Assembly (NCBI GenBank): GCA_031002005.1
Contig: CM061920.1
Coordinates: forward strand, 118,224,095-118,288,094
Length of the DNA: 64,000 nt
Source: Vandiemenella viatica
Lineage: Eukaryota; Arthropoda; Insecta; Orthoptera; Morabidae
Reading direction: 5' to 3'
Each line of letters starts with the position of its first letter. Positions within the stretch are counted from its first letter, which is position 1. A program made the translations under genes and the position numbers. The notes beneath the pieces were generated by a model that had not been told where the DNA came from, did no database searches, and was given only the letters and a program-made list of their open reading frames with translations. Shown in pieces: positions 50,443 to 60,262 of the stretch.

Positions 50443-50715
50443 TTAATATCCGGGTCCGATGTTGGGACCTCTGTTAAGCTTTCGAATTTCAACGATTTTG
50501 TTCAATCGGATGCAAAGATCGAGTATGTTCTTTTTTGCAGGCAACTGTAGACATTCTGCCAGTTTCTTGGTAAAAATCCCAATAAGTTCTAAAATTGGGT
50601 AGTGTGGGACACATACTTTAATCAAGTGTTTTGTAATCTGTGGGTCGCAAGCCAAATAAAAGTAAGGTGAGGTTTGAATAAATTGTCGAATTGTAGTTGT
50701 ATTTTTGAGACGCAA
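50443..50715 (-). other. Unrecognised 90-codon open frame
   Basis: The minus strand reads MRLKNTTTIRQFIQTSPYFY onward, with an even, protein-like composition: hydrophobic stretches, 3 Cys, and a C-terminal RKLNRGPNIGPGY. I recognise no family. No promoter, splice site or neighbour supports it. It could be chance, an old coding exon or a transposon fragment. Confidence 0.15.
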
Positions 50716-50886
50716 ATAAAATCATTTTCTAAGCTATACCATTATAAATCTGTAATCAAACCGCTTGTGTCTGAGGGGTAAGAACCGGTATCACGCAAAA
50801 ACTACCGCATCAATGTGGATGGCGTTTTCAAATTTTTAGAGTTGTTGGTCCGGATCAAAATTTGCAGAAACAACTAATGACTTATA

Positions 50887-51195
50887 CAGGGTCTATACCA
50901 AAAGTATTAGGACTGATTTAAAAAAAAAAAAAAATTATTGAAGATATGTTTACAATTCCTTAATCCTCTTCGAAATAGCACCCTTGGGCAGCTACACACT
51001 TAGAATTACACTGCTGCCATTGGCCGTACGCCTTCTGGAAGTCAGATTAGGGGACGCTGTTCACAGCCCTCGTCGATGCTGCTTGAACGTCCTGAATCGA
51101 GTCAAACCGCTGTCCCTGCAGCTGCCTTTTCATCCGTGGGAATAAAAAAAAGTGAGTTGGAGCCAGATTGGGAATGTAGGCGGGGTGCAGCAACG
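50887..51195 (-). pseudogene. mariner transposase C-terminal relic
   Basis: The minus strand reads HPAYIPNLAPTHFFLFPRMK, QLQGQRFDSIQDVQAASTRA, a stop, SDFQKAYGQWQQCN, and CVAAQGCYFEED before TAA at 50960-50962. The third catalytic Asp of the DD34D triad (PSD in relatives) is His here, and an in-frame stop follows. A terminus CAGGGTCTATACCAAAAG lies at 50887, preceded by TA. It is a different mariner family from 1-794. Confidence 0.8.
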
Positions 51196-51376
51196 TGGCA
51201 ACACCGAATCGGGACACTAAGAATAGATCGACGCAAAGCAGTTTTTAAAGATTAATCATGCTAAGGAGATAACAAAAAAACTAAATTATTTATTATAAAT
51301 GATAAAGATTAGTATTATTTTTAGAAAATAAATTCGGCAAAATCAGGCAGTCACCACGCGAACGCCGATGAGAAAG

Positions 51377-52610
51377 CATTACGTCACACCTCGCGAGACG
51401 CCAAAGTTGTTATTGACATTTTCGTGCAACAGAACGGGTTACTTGGTTTCGTTTGTAGGTACTTTTGTCATGTCAATACAGTTATACGCTAAAAGACAAG
51501 TTTAATTCGCTATGGAAACAGGATTTAGCAAAGCAGCAGTAGCAATTAGCACAAAATTGACACCGTAGCACTTCGCAGATTTTTCGCATCAAACATCGAC
51601 TTTTGCTCATCGGAATTCCGCAGTGTTAAAACTTCTATGTAAGTATACACAATATACATTATAAGCTTAAATAGCATTATATCAGTTTTGTAAACAAGAC
51701 ATACGTTTTATAAATTAATTGATTCTGGTATAAGGTTATATTTGCGAAGTATAAGCCAGTGTTAAATAGCTAAACCAGAAGGAAGACCTGAGCGAAATAC
51801 TACACACATTCCTAAAGACATATTATTTCATAAAATGTTATATGTAAAATTATAGACTACGTACTGTAAAATTAGTTCAGCACTGAATTTATCATTACAG
51901 ATATAGCTTACCTTTCAGGAGCAGGTATGTTGCTATATCTCAGACGTAAAAATCGGCCAGAAATTTTGTTAGAAACGTTTCTCGGCATTCATCACCAGAT
52001 AAGATATTGCTAGGAAAAACGAGAAACGCAGATTTGTAGAAATAATGTAAGTTATATTCCCGCAAACAGCTTCAGTGACGTTGTTATATGCCGCAACCAA
52101 CAACTGAACATTGCAGTGATTGTAACATACATTGTTCATCTGAGAATACTATTGCCAACGCAATCTAACAAAACAACTTAGATAACTGGCTTTATTTTCG
52201 TACGAATCGAAAATACATATTCACCACTGCCATGATTGCATAGTGTGTGTAGTAAATTTCAGACCGACAGCACATTTCCTTCTTCGGACCCTGTCGTTGC
52301 GTCCGAGCCTTTCTTGTTTTTCTTTTATATACACATTTTCTAGAAACGTGTATCCTCAAAAGAACGCTTGTCACCTGCCATACACAATTTTTTTTGCTGT
52401 CATCAGTTTTTCGACCGGTTTGATGCAATCCTCCATCCTTTCCTATCTTGTGCTAATCTCTTCATCTCTACATATCCCTTATAACCCACGTTCTCAATTA
52501 TCTGCTTCATATAATGTAATCTGTCTTCTTACAGTGCCATACACATACACGACTGCTTTGTTTACGTTCGCGAGGTGTGACGTCATACAAAATGCCATGA
52601 TAGCGTTTTC
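51377..52610. other. Possible large element with diverged inverted ends
   Basis: ACGTCACACCTCGCGA at 51382 recurs inverted as TTCGCGAGGTGTGACGTCA at 52567. Other matching blocks around them are shifted. About 1.2 kb lies between, including an RTE fragment at 52393. No transposase was recognised. The pairing is real but the element call is weak. Confidence 0.35.
52393..52525 (-). mobile_element. RTE LINE 3' end fragment
   Basis: The plus strand shows TTTTTTTTGCTGTCATCAG, CGACCGGTTTGATGCAATCC and ATTATCTGCTTCATATAAT, which is the reverse of the RTE 3' end with its A tail. Confidence 0.85.
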
Positions 52611-52706
52611 TCGGTAAACTTATTTTTTTTTTTTTAAATGCAAAATACATAATGTAAATGTTCGATTTTTAAAGAATAGTACTTTTTTGAGAAATAGAGA
52701 TACTAA

Positions 52707-53084
52707 GGGGGCATCCATAAATTACGTGAGGTGAAATAGGGGAGGGGGGGGTCCGGCGAAATCTCACCAGATCTCACCAAGGGGGAGGGGGGGGTCTACG
52801 GAAATCTCACGTGAGATTTTGCGAAAAATTTTGTGGACAGTAGAGCAAAAAAAAAAGGTCTCAAATTTGCGACAAAGTCGATTTTAGGAGGATATTTCGT
52901 CAAAAAAGTTAGGGTGTGACCTAAAAAAAAAGTTTCCAGGGCGATTTCTAGGGGGGAGTTCTCACGGACCAGATCTCACCAGAGGGGGGGGGGGTCCGGC
53001 CAGATCTCACGAAATCTCACCAGGGGGGAGGGGGGGGGGTCCAAAAATCCGGAAAAACACCTCACGTAATTTATGGATGCCCCC
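52707..53084. mobile_element. Miniature element with perfect 27-bp inverted repeats and TAA target duplication
   Basis: The first 27 bases (GGGGGCATCCATAAATTACG and 7 more, 52707-52733) are exactly inverted at 53058-53084. Both sides are flanked by TAA (52704-52706, 53085-53087), a 3-bp TWA duplication as PIF/Harbinger transposases make. The 378-bp interior has long G runs and the motif GATCTCAC(C/G) repeated many times. There is no gene. Confidence 0.88.
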
Positions 53085-53324
53085 TAAGGTAAAGTATTAA
53101 CCTATTTTTCAAATTTAGTCATCTAGCCAATTGACTTAATGCATGGCAATTGAACGCGAAGATCTGAAGCTGCATCCAGTCTGTTTCTGTACTTGTTTAT
53201 GGTGTAAGCGTTATCGGTAACGGAAGCAGAACCATGATAGCCTTCTCACGGCGCGGTTATGACTCTTTTCAACGAACATTTTATTTAATTCTCGAACGTA
53301 ACACGGAACCTCTATGGCCGTTCC

Positions 53325-53369
53325 ATGGAACCCCAGGGTTCCGCGGACCACCTTTTTGGAACCGCTGTA
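53325..53369. repeat. Probable hAT terminus (partner not found)
   Basis: On the minus strand CAGCGGTTCCAAAAAGGTGG at 53369 followed by TCCGCGGAACCC looks like a hAT inverted repeat. I found no second end or 8-bp duplication. Confidence 0.4.
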
Positions 53370-53604
53370 TCCAAGGCTTAACATTGGAGCTACATTTCGT
53401 GAACTTTCATACAATTCGTGTCTTGTGTCATCTCTCTGATTATTTCGCTCATTATTCTCTCTCTTCAAGTCTTTCACATCATTTACCCCAGCATTCTTAT
53501 TTCTGCTGCTTCAAACTTTGTTCCGTGTTCTTTATTTATAGAACGTGGTTCACTATCGTAAATCGGCGCTGACTGCAGCATATCCTTGTAAATTTTCGCG
53601 AAGT

Positions 53605-53830
53605 CCGATGGGCTTGCGGTAATGCCTGGGCCTGGCGTTCGAGAATACTTGGTTTCAAATCGCCGTCTGTCATTCAGATTTCGGTTTTCCGTGGTTTCAC
53701 AAAATAACTCGAGGTCAATGAAGGGGTGGTTCCTTCAAATGCCATAGCCAAAATCCTTTCAGTTCCATATCTCCAAGTCCTTTATCGGCTCTAATGGCAT
53801 CGATGTCTACAATGTTTAAAGTCTTCTTTT
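53605..53830 (+). mobile_element. SINE family A copy beside the ZIP exon
   Basis: A tRNA-like head (GATGGGCTTGCGGTAATGC), a degraded B-box (GGTTTCAAATCGCC), CATTCAGATTTCGG, TTTTCCGTGGTTTC, GGGGTGGTTCCTTCAAATG and a 3' block near GGCTCTAATGGCATCGATG. It ends about 55 bases before the exon at 53885. Confidence 0.75.
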
Positions 53831-53884
53831 TATTATTATTATCAGGCTGAATCATGAGCTGTTATTTTTGTGACGTTCCTGCAG

Positions 53885-54001
53885 ACGGAGGTTCCCGGAC
53901 GCTGAAGGTGCTGCTGAGTTTTGCGGTGGGCTGCCTGTTGGGGGACGTCTTCCTGCACCTGCTCCCTGACATATGGAGCAATGACGTTCACTTGCATACA
54001 G
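53885..54001 (+). CDS. SLC39A13: Internal exon of a ZIP metal transporter, ZIP13-like
   Basis: This is a partial gene: one coding exon. After two bases that complete a codon from the previous exon it reads GGSRTLKVLLSFAVG, CLLGDVFLHLLPDIW and SNDVHLHT, and ends with the first base of a split codon. Both introns are therefore phase 1 and the exon is 117 bases. The acceptor is GTTCCTGCAG|AC and the donor ACAG|GTAAAT. LLSFAVGCLLGDVFLHLLP matches the second membrane helix of the ZIP family, whose conserved LLG-(D/N)-x-F-LHL-(L/I)-P core runs into the variable loop. The LPDIW ending is closer to ZIP13 (fly Zip99C) than to ZIP7 (fly Catsup). ZIP13 moves zinc or iron in the secretory pathway. The exon is GC-rich against AT-rich surroundings. 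No other exon of the gene was found in the window. Confidence 0.85.
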
Positions 54002-56468
54002 GTAAATCATTCACATAGTTAAGCTTCACTGTCGTCATGGAGCAAAAAAAGAAAAAAATGCTGGACTTGAGGAGACGTAGCTAACTTAGGCTGAATGTAG
54101 TTTTTATTTTGCCCGTGTGTTTCGGAATGATGCGGTTACCGATCATCCTTTCCGCTCAAAAAAATGTAAGAGTACATTTCGCAAAGAGGCTAGACAAACA
54201 CACTTTCACAAGATGTCGCAATTTGACACAGAATTGATGACATTTGTTTCTGTGCGTTGAACCTTTACATTATTATCAGTAAAGTGGAGAGCCCCAAGAA
54301 AAAAAAAAAAAATTGCTTTGCTGAAGGCAAGAATCTCTAGCCTCAGTTATACTAATTTTATCTTATGCAATGTTTAATGTTTTTAGGGGAAAGAGTAAAA
54401 TAATATTGGCACATATAATAGGGATAATTGCAAAATTAAATAAATAAAAATACATATGTTACATTCCGCTCGATCAATTTTTAATAAGTTTCATTGTTGC
54501 CGTTGCACAGTACAGCTGCAGGTTTTCGAATGACCAGACACATTTTTCGGTACAATTTGAAGCAATTTGCGTAATAACGGTCAACTACGTCCTGCAAAAG
54601 TAAGATCAAGATGCGAACGAAAATGATGATTTTGTTTTAGCGAAATAAGTGAAATCTGATGAGGTGAAAAGCGAATCGTATCGACATTTACTACTACTCA
54701 GATCTTGAGTCTTTTTCGAACTGAATACTTCCCTCGATTACATTTGCGAATTGGGGCTGGGGAAGCTAATGCGCTGTACAAGGCTCGAGTAAGATCTTCA
54801 TCATGGGCGTAAAGGTGGGCGCCGCTTGCCAAAATCTCGGCGGCGGCGGCGTGACTATTTTATATGTAGGTTTAGTGATATACGTATATATCATTACTTA
54901 GTCTCAAAAAGAAAAAAATAAGTATCGTTTCACTTCAAAATTTTACAGATTTTTGCATTCTTTGCAGTTATCATGTCTAAAGATAATTTTATTTGGGCGA
55001 ACTGAGCTTAGTCTAAACTTTTTCGCAGAAATGACACAGAAAATACTCTTTCGCTCGGTGAGTTTGTGCAGACACACGAAGAAAAGGCTTGGCAAGGGCA
55101 GAAAACCGATGAAAGTCCATCTTTGTGATATGATGTATCGGATGGAGCTAAATATCTCAAACTCTCTTTTTATAGATCTATACACGATGTTTTATCGATA
55201 GTCTTTGCAGCAACGATGTATCATTGATGGATTTTGTGGAAGCAATTGCGTCCCTACCTTCATTTGTTTCTGGCACATTAAGGGCAGTGAATACTTCCTT
55301 GACACATGAGGTAAGGAAGGAAGTACTGGTCTTTTGTATTGACTCCAAATATATATATATATATACTTCTTTGAGACCCATAAAACAATAAAACAATAAT
55401 CCAAAAGTGACATTGCTACGACCGCTCTTGTGGCAGCGAATCTCTTGCTAATTTCTGCCACCATGTTTTGCTAAAGCCGGCACATAATCAATAATTCGTC
55501 ATCTAAGACAGAATTCATGATGTCAATTATTTCAGAACGAAACAGAAGAGTCACATTCACTGTACATATCTTTGAGACGACATGACATCAACTGCTTTGC
55601 GAAACCTTTTCAAAAATTTTACTAGATCCTTTATGTCTAAAAGATTCGACTCTCTTTGATTAAACTTTATCTCATTTTGGCCAATCTTTCTAAACTTCAT
55701 GATTATTAGGTCACGGTTGCGTATGTGGGTTAAACTTCCAGGCATCTCTGGAAATCTGTGCCAACGAGTTGGTCTTTCAGTTTTGATAGAAGTAGTGTAT
55801 ATAATATTTCTTGATCCTGATACGAATAGTGAACTCTCTTCAACTACTTCATTAAGTCTTTCTGTGTGTACTGGTACCATGTAAACATTTTCTAAAACAG
55901 GACCGGTCTCATCACTTTCTATATTGAACAACGTTATCAAGGGAAACTTTTTCCATCTTTTCTGAATGTTGTTCTACCTCTGGCAAACGATATTTCTCTC
56001 TCTTGACATTGCATTATTTTTACGAGCGTTTCAATTTCTGGAATTCTGTTTATGCCTCCACTGTCACGAGCCCATGACCAAGAGACGTATGATGGATGCT
56101 CCATATTAGGTCAACGAAACTGCTCTTCGCACGTTTTCTCCAGCATCAATAACAGCTAGAATCTTCTTTTCATTCAGTGTCCCAAATGTTTCTTTCATGC
56201 CTTCTATTTTGTCTCGAGTCGTCTTCATTTCCTCCATACCTTGATTACTTCACCGTTTTTCCGCATTTAGGCTAGCTAAGCAATAGACTTGATCGGAATT
56301 CACAATTTTCTTTTTATTGGCTTCTTCTATCACTAAACTTCCGAAATATTTTCAACAAAAACTTGTTTGGCTTAGATAGTCGTATAACACTGTTACAGAG
56401 AGCTTTTTAACATTACTTTTAGTTAATTCAGTAATTTTAACACCTGCTTATTCACTCAATCTAACGAC

Positions 56469-56471
<3 letters not shown>
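54002..56471. other. Presumed intron; unidentified minus-strand coding relic at about 54943-56300
   Basis: The region follows the ZIP donor. On the minus strand, pieces read like old protein, for example FGTLNEKKILAVIDAGENVR near 56180, RFPEMPGSLTHIRNRDLIIM, then IDIMNSVLDDELLIMCRL, NMVAEISKRFAATRAVVAMS and INDTSLLQRLSIKHRV. They run in the same direction with frameshifts between them, as a decayed transposon or retrocopy would. I recognise no family. Confidence 0.4.

Positions 56472-56509
<38 letters not shown>
56472..56509. repeat. T38 homopolymer
   Basis: 38 uninterrupted T. It could be the A tail of a minus-strand retroposon lying above 56510, whose body I do not recognise. Confidence 0.95.
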
Positions 56510-56512
<3 letters not shown>

Positions 56513-58440
56513 GCATTGTCGTGTTAGGAAGTGTTGCTCAAGGACACATTTCCTCCAAGACCCTCAGCAATCGATCATCAAGATAAACCTTAAAGGAACG
56601 GCGTTCTCTTTGATGCCGACTGGTAAGGTATTTAGTGAATGGACTATTTTAGGAATAATGTTCTCCTACCCTAGATTTGCTAGATTTTTCCTGGTAATTG
56701 AAATATTCAGGGATTTTAAATAGTTGACTTGTAGCTTATATCCGCTTATAGCCTCATACAGTTCTAGTACGGTATCTAAATATTTAACATTCTTCCTGCA
56801 GTCCACCTGTACCATCTTCGCGAACCACAAATTGAGAAACACTGCTTTAGGGCATTAACCCAAAAATAGATTCCGCATCATGATGTTATGTTGTTGGGTG
56901 ACTGTACTGACAAATTCACAATTATATTAGAATTATTTTCACAAACAGACACAATGATGAGAACCACAGACCATTTTCATTAGTACACAAAATATTCTAT
57001 CCAGGAAAAAACACAGAAAAGGATTCCCCGCCACGATCCCCTTCAAAATTTTTCCTTACTTAACGAACAGTTTTCCTTCCAAAGTAAATAATCTACAAAT
57101 TTAGAATGTTAACAAACTGCGTTCACAATAGACGTTTCGAGGCGTGGAGTTCCACAAAAAGTTCTTCATCAGATTCAGTTTTGAGAAAGTCGTATCTGAT
57201 GTAATAAAGGCGTGCATTGCTCTCAACCTGTTTCAGCAATTTATATAATTTCGTTCGAATAAATTCACTCATCTTTTGACGTTTCATATAGAAAAATTTT
57301 AATTAAAATGCGTATGCCTGCTCACGTGTCTCTATCCCCAAAAACCTATATGTATTAGCAAAGAAAGACAAGAAAAGAAATGTCGTATACAAAAAGTGTA
57401 TTATATAATAGCTTAAAATTGAATAAAAAAAAATTTCATTTGACACAACGGTCAGCAGGGCTTAGCCAGAAATGAAAGAGTCAGTAGTTGGGAGATCCAT
57501 ATGAGATGCATTGATAAAACACCAAAGACTAGGCGAAGTTGGTCCCGTTCAGCTAATACTCAATAAACTACTGGCCCGTTAGTGCACAGATTTAGAGAAA
57601 CCTCAGTCCGTTTCTTTAATAGTTGTTTGAGCTCTACACACAGATTATATATATATATATCAGTCATGAAAATTATGTACAGTGTAGGCAAATGTACATC
57701 TAGAAAAGAAGTAGGGGTCCCGAATTTCCTGACAGAATATATGCTTTTCTCTCCTTGCTTGCAATATTCTCACGGTTCTGCACAGTACGACAGATTCACG
57801 TAGAGAATGGCGGCGCTGAAAATGGGATTTCAAATGAACGAATCAATAAATGTAGATGTGGTGAGTGAGTCAGTTTGTCGTCTCAGCTGCAGTTTCGGGC
57901 TCTGATGACGAGACACAGGTGCGCCCTGCACGACTTGCCAATTTACGGACGAGATGAGATCTTCCCACACAGCAAACCATCTCCTGTTTCAGTCAGTACG
58001 TCTTTCTTTTGTGCGTAGCCTATGGTGTGGAGAAAATGTAGTAATAATGCTAAATAAAATTGTGGTTACTATGAAATTTTACAGTTTTACTAAATTTTAT
58101 AATAACCAGCTTTGAGGTATTGTGAAGTATACTGATATTTAAAAAAAAAATAGTTTTAGAGAAACGTGACATGGGAAATAACGATACTGTTATTCGTGAA
58201 GTGATATATTAGCTCTATTCGCTCAAGTTCTTTGTGAAATTATATTTTGGTGTGTTTGATTTTGCTTTTTTTATTGCTGGTAGCATTTTGAATTTTTATC
58301 TGCATGTGAATTGAAAATTATACAGAGTTTATTAATGTCATGGAAAGAATGTGCGTTCCAATTAATATGGAAACCAATTACATAGTGATACAGTATTAGA
58401 ATTTTCCTGCTGCTACGCGTCCGCGAGCCTTGGTTTGTGT
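56510..58440. other. Unassigned DNA with a possible hAT end near 56855
   Basis: On the minus strand CAGTGTTTCTCAATTTGTGG at about 56855 resembles a hAT inverted repeat (CAGTGGTTCTCAA type). No partner was found. A short (AT)n tract is at 57643-57660. No gene is seen. Confidence 0.4.
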
Positions 58441-58456
58441 AGAAATGTTTCACTCT

Positions 58457-58663
58457 ATATAAGACTGGAGGTTTTCTCGGCGTTGTAAATGAATAAAATT
58501 TTCTCGGTAGTCTGTCGAGCAAACACGACGTTTCGGTGGTCGCAATATCTGTCGCCATTGTCAAATGACAGTCACATGACAATGGCGGAGGAGTTTGCGA
58601 CCGCCGAAACGTCGTGTTTGATCGACAGACTAACTCGGCTAGTTACCCGAGAAAATTTTGTTC
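58457..58663. mobile_element. Fold-back element with 12-bp direct repeats at both sides
   Basis: Two arms, about 58489-58562 and 58577-58663, are inverted copies (blocks AAAATTTTCTCGG, AGTCTGTCGA, AAACACGACGTTTCGG, GCCATTGTCA) around a short centre that is itself partly palindromic. The right arm has about 14 extra bases. ATGTTTCACTCT flanks both sides exactly (58445-58456 and 58664-58675). It has no gene. A half copy is at 39164. Confidence 0.85.
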
Positions 58664-58728
58664 ATGTTTCACTCTTTTGATTCTAGTGTCATACATTAAC
58701 TAGGAGAAGCAAAAAATGTAAGTTTCGT

Positions 58729-58729
<1 letters not shown>

Positions 58730-58783
<54 letters not shown>
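58730..58783 (+). repeat. A54 homopolymer
   Basis: 54 uninterrupted A, possibly a retroposon tail. The upstream body is not recognised. Confidence 0.95.
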
Positions 58784-58785
<2 letters not shown>

Positions 58786-58930
58786 TTCTTAGGTTCTTTT
58801 TTCTTACTGATATTCGAAAGATTTTTGATTTTACTTATGTTTTAACGAAATGTAATACATGAAATATAAGAAGTTAAAGCCATGTGAATAATTATTGGTA
58901 ACGGTCCAATAAGGGCGTAGTACCGAGAAG

Positions 58931-59174
58931 CTGTGCCGGATCTAGGGGAGGCAGGGAGGGGGGTGGTCAAACCGGGGCGCTTGCCCCGGCTGGCAACTTC
59001 AGGGGCGGTAAATGGCACATTCGTGTCGCGGCGACCTGTGCGTCTCGCCGGTAACCTTCAAGGGGCGGCAAAATCAAAGAATAGTTCTATACTTCCCCGG
59101 TGGCAAATTCACGTTTGTACGGACGGTAATTTCAAGTTTTTGCCCCGGCTTGGAAACTTCGTAGATCTGCACTG
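58931..59174. mobile_element. hAT-type miniature element with perfect 8-bp target duplication
   Basis: The left end is CTGTGCCGGATCTAGG and the right end on the other strand is CAGTGCAGATCTACG. CCGAGAAG flanks both sides (58923-58930 and 59175-59182). The 244-bp interior has GGCAACTTCAGGGGCGG-like repeats and no transposase. Confidence 0.92.
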
Positions 59175-59446
59175 CCGAGAAGCAATTGTTCCTTTGGTCA
59201 GAAATATGGCACACACTTCCTCGAGGACAAACCTTTCGGAAAAAACATATTGAAGCAAAAAGAAATGTACATCAGGCTAATACCATATTAAATTTACGAT
59301 ATGCGATAGCATCGGCAGTACAGTCAGCGGCTATTCCGAATTATTTCTAATATGTGCTAGTGTTGGTGGATCATTGTAAAATCATTAATTTACTGAATTA
59401 AAGTTGTTATAAGTACAAAGAGAGGCTTACGAATCTTTCATTAATC

Positions 59447-59639
59447 CATTACCGGATTAACCAAGTATCAGGAGGTAGCAAATGCTACGGGCCTCGCACC
59501 TTCTAGGGGGCCCCGCATCTCCTAAGGGGACCCCGCACCTAAGCTAGATGGGCGACCATTTTTTTTTTCTCCCGGACGGCAAAAATTAAGGGCCTCTTCA
59601 CATTTGCTACGGGCCCCGCGCTGTCTTAATCCGGCCCTG
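59447..59639. mobile_element. hAT-type miniature element with perfect 8-bp target duplication
   Basis: The left end is CATTACCGGATTAACC, and the right end on the other strand is CAGGGCCGGATTAAGAC. CATTAATC flanks both sides (59439-59446, 59640-59647). The interior is 193 bp and GC-rich with repeated GGGGCCCCGC-like blocks. The left terminus has lost the usual CAGGG. Confidence 0.92.
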
Positions 59640-60062
59640 CATTAATCAGATAAATCCTGTAACGTATTTTTTTAAAAAAAAGAAAAGGCGACCGTGTAAC
59701 TGAAGAATTTACCATAATCTTCCAGAAATAACTGCAAAACATTAAATAAGTACCAGGCAGAAACGATACACAGAGAAAAATAACACAGGCTGCTGCTATC
59801 TATTTGCTTAGCAAATAATTATAATCATTATCGGAATGAGCATCAAAAATAATAAGTGTCATGTAAAATAGATAGAGGAAGAGCAGATGGTGGATGTTGA
59901 CTATTCACCGAAACTGAACAACGTGCAGAGCCTCCTATTATTGTGCTAGGTGTTAGGCAACTCTTGCGTGCGATTCGTTTTCACTTCTCCGTCCATACAC
60001 ACGATTTTTTTTTTTTTTTTCACAGAAAAACCATGAATAAACAACTAGCCGAACTTTAGGCA

Positions 60063-60210
60063 GAACCATCATCAGAGTTTGATAACTTCGATCGCATGTC
60101 ATCGAACGACTTTGAATATCTAGTGCAAAAATATCTCCATTGGTTGCGAAAAAAGTCGTATTTTGGACCTCTGCGTGCACTGAATGATGGGCGATTGTGT
60201 GGACACGCGC
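60063..60210 (+). pseudogene. PIF/Harbinger transposase N-terminal relic
   Basis: The plus-strand phase starting at 60063 reads EPSSEFDNFDRMSSNDFEYL, then VQKYLHWLRKKSYFGPLRAL. The F-x-N-F-x-R-M-S-x-x-D-F-E-x-L block is the conserved N-terminal signature of PIF/Harbinger transposases. A TAG at 60057-60059 precedes it in frame, and the catalytic DDE part is missing. The element at 60263, which has Harbinger-like ends, begins 53 bases after this relic. Confidence 0.6.
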
Positions 60211-60262
60211 ACCATCATCGGCACGCATTCCTTTGATGTACCGAAAACTAATCGATCGCTTA

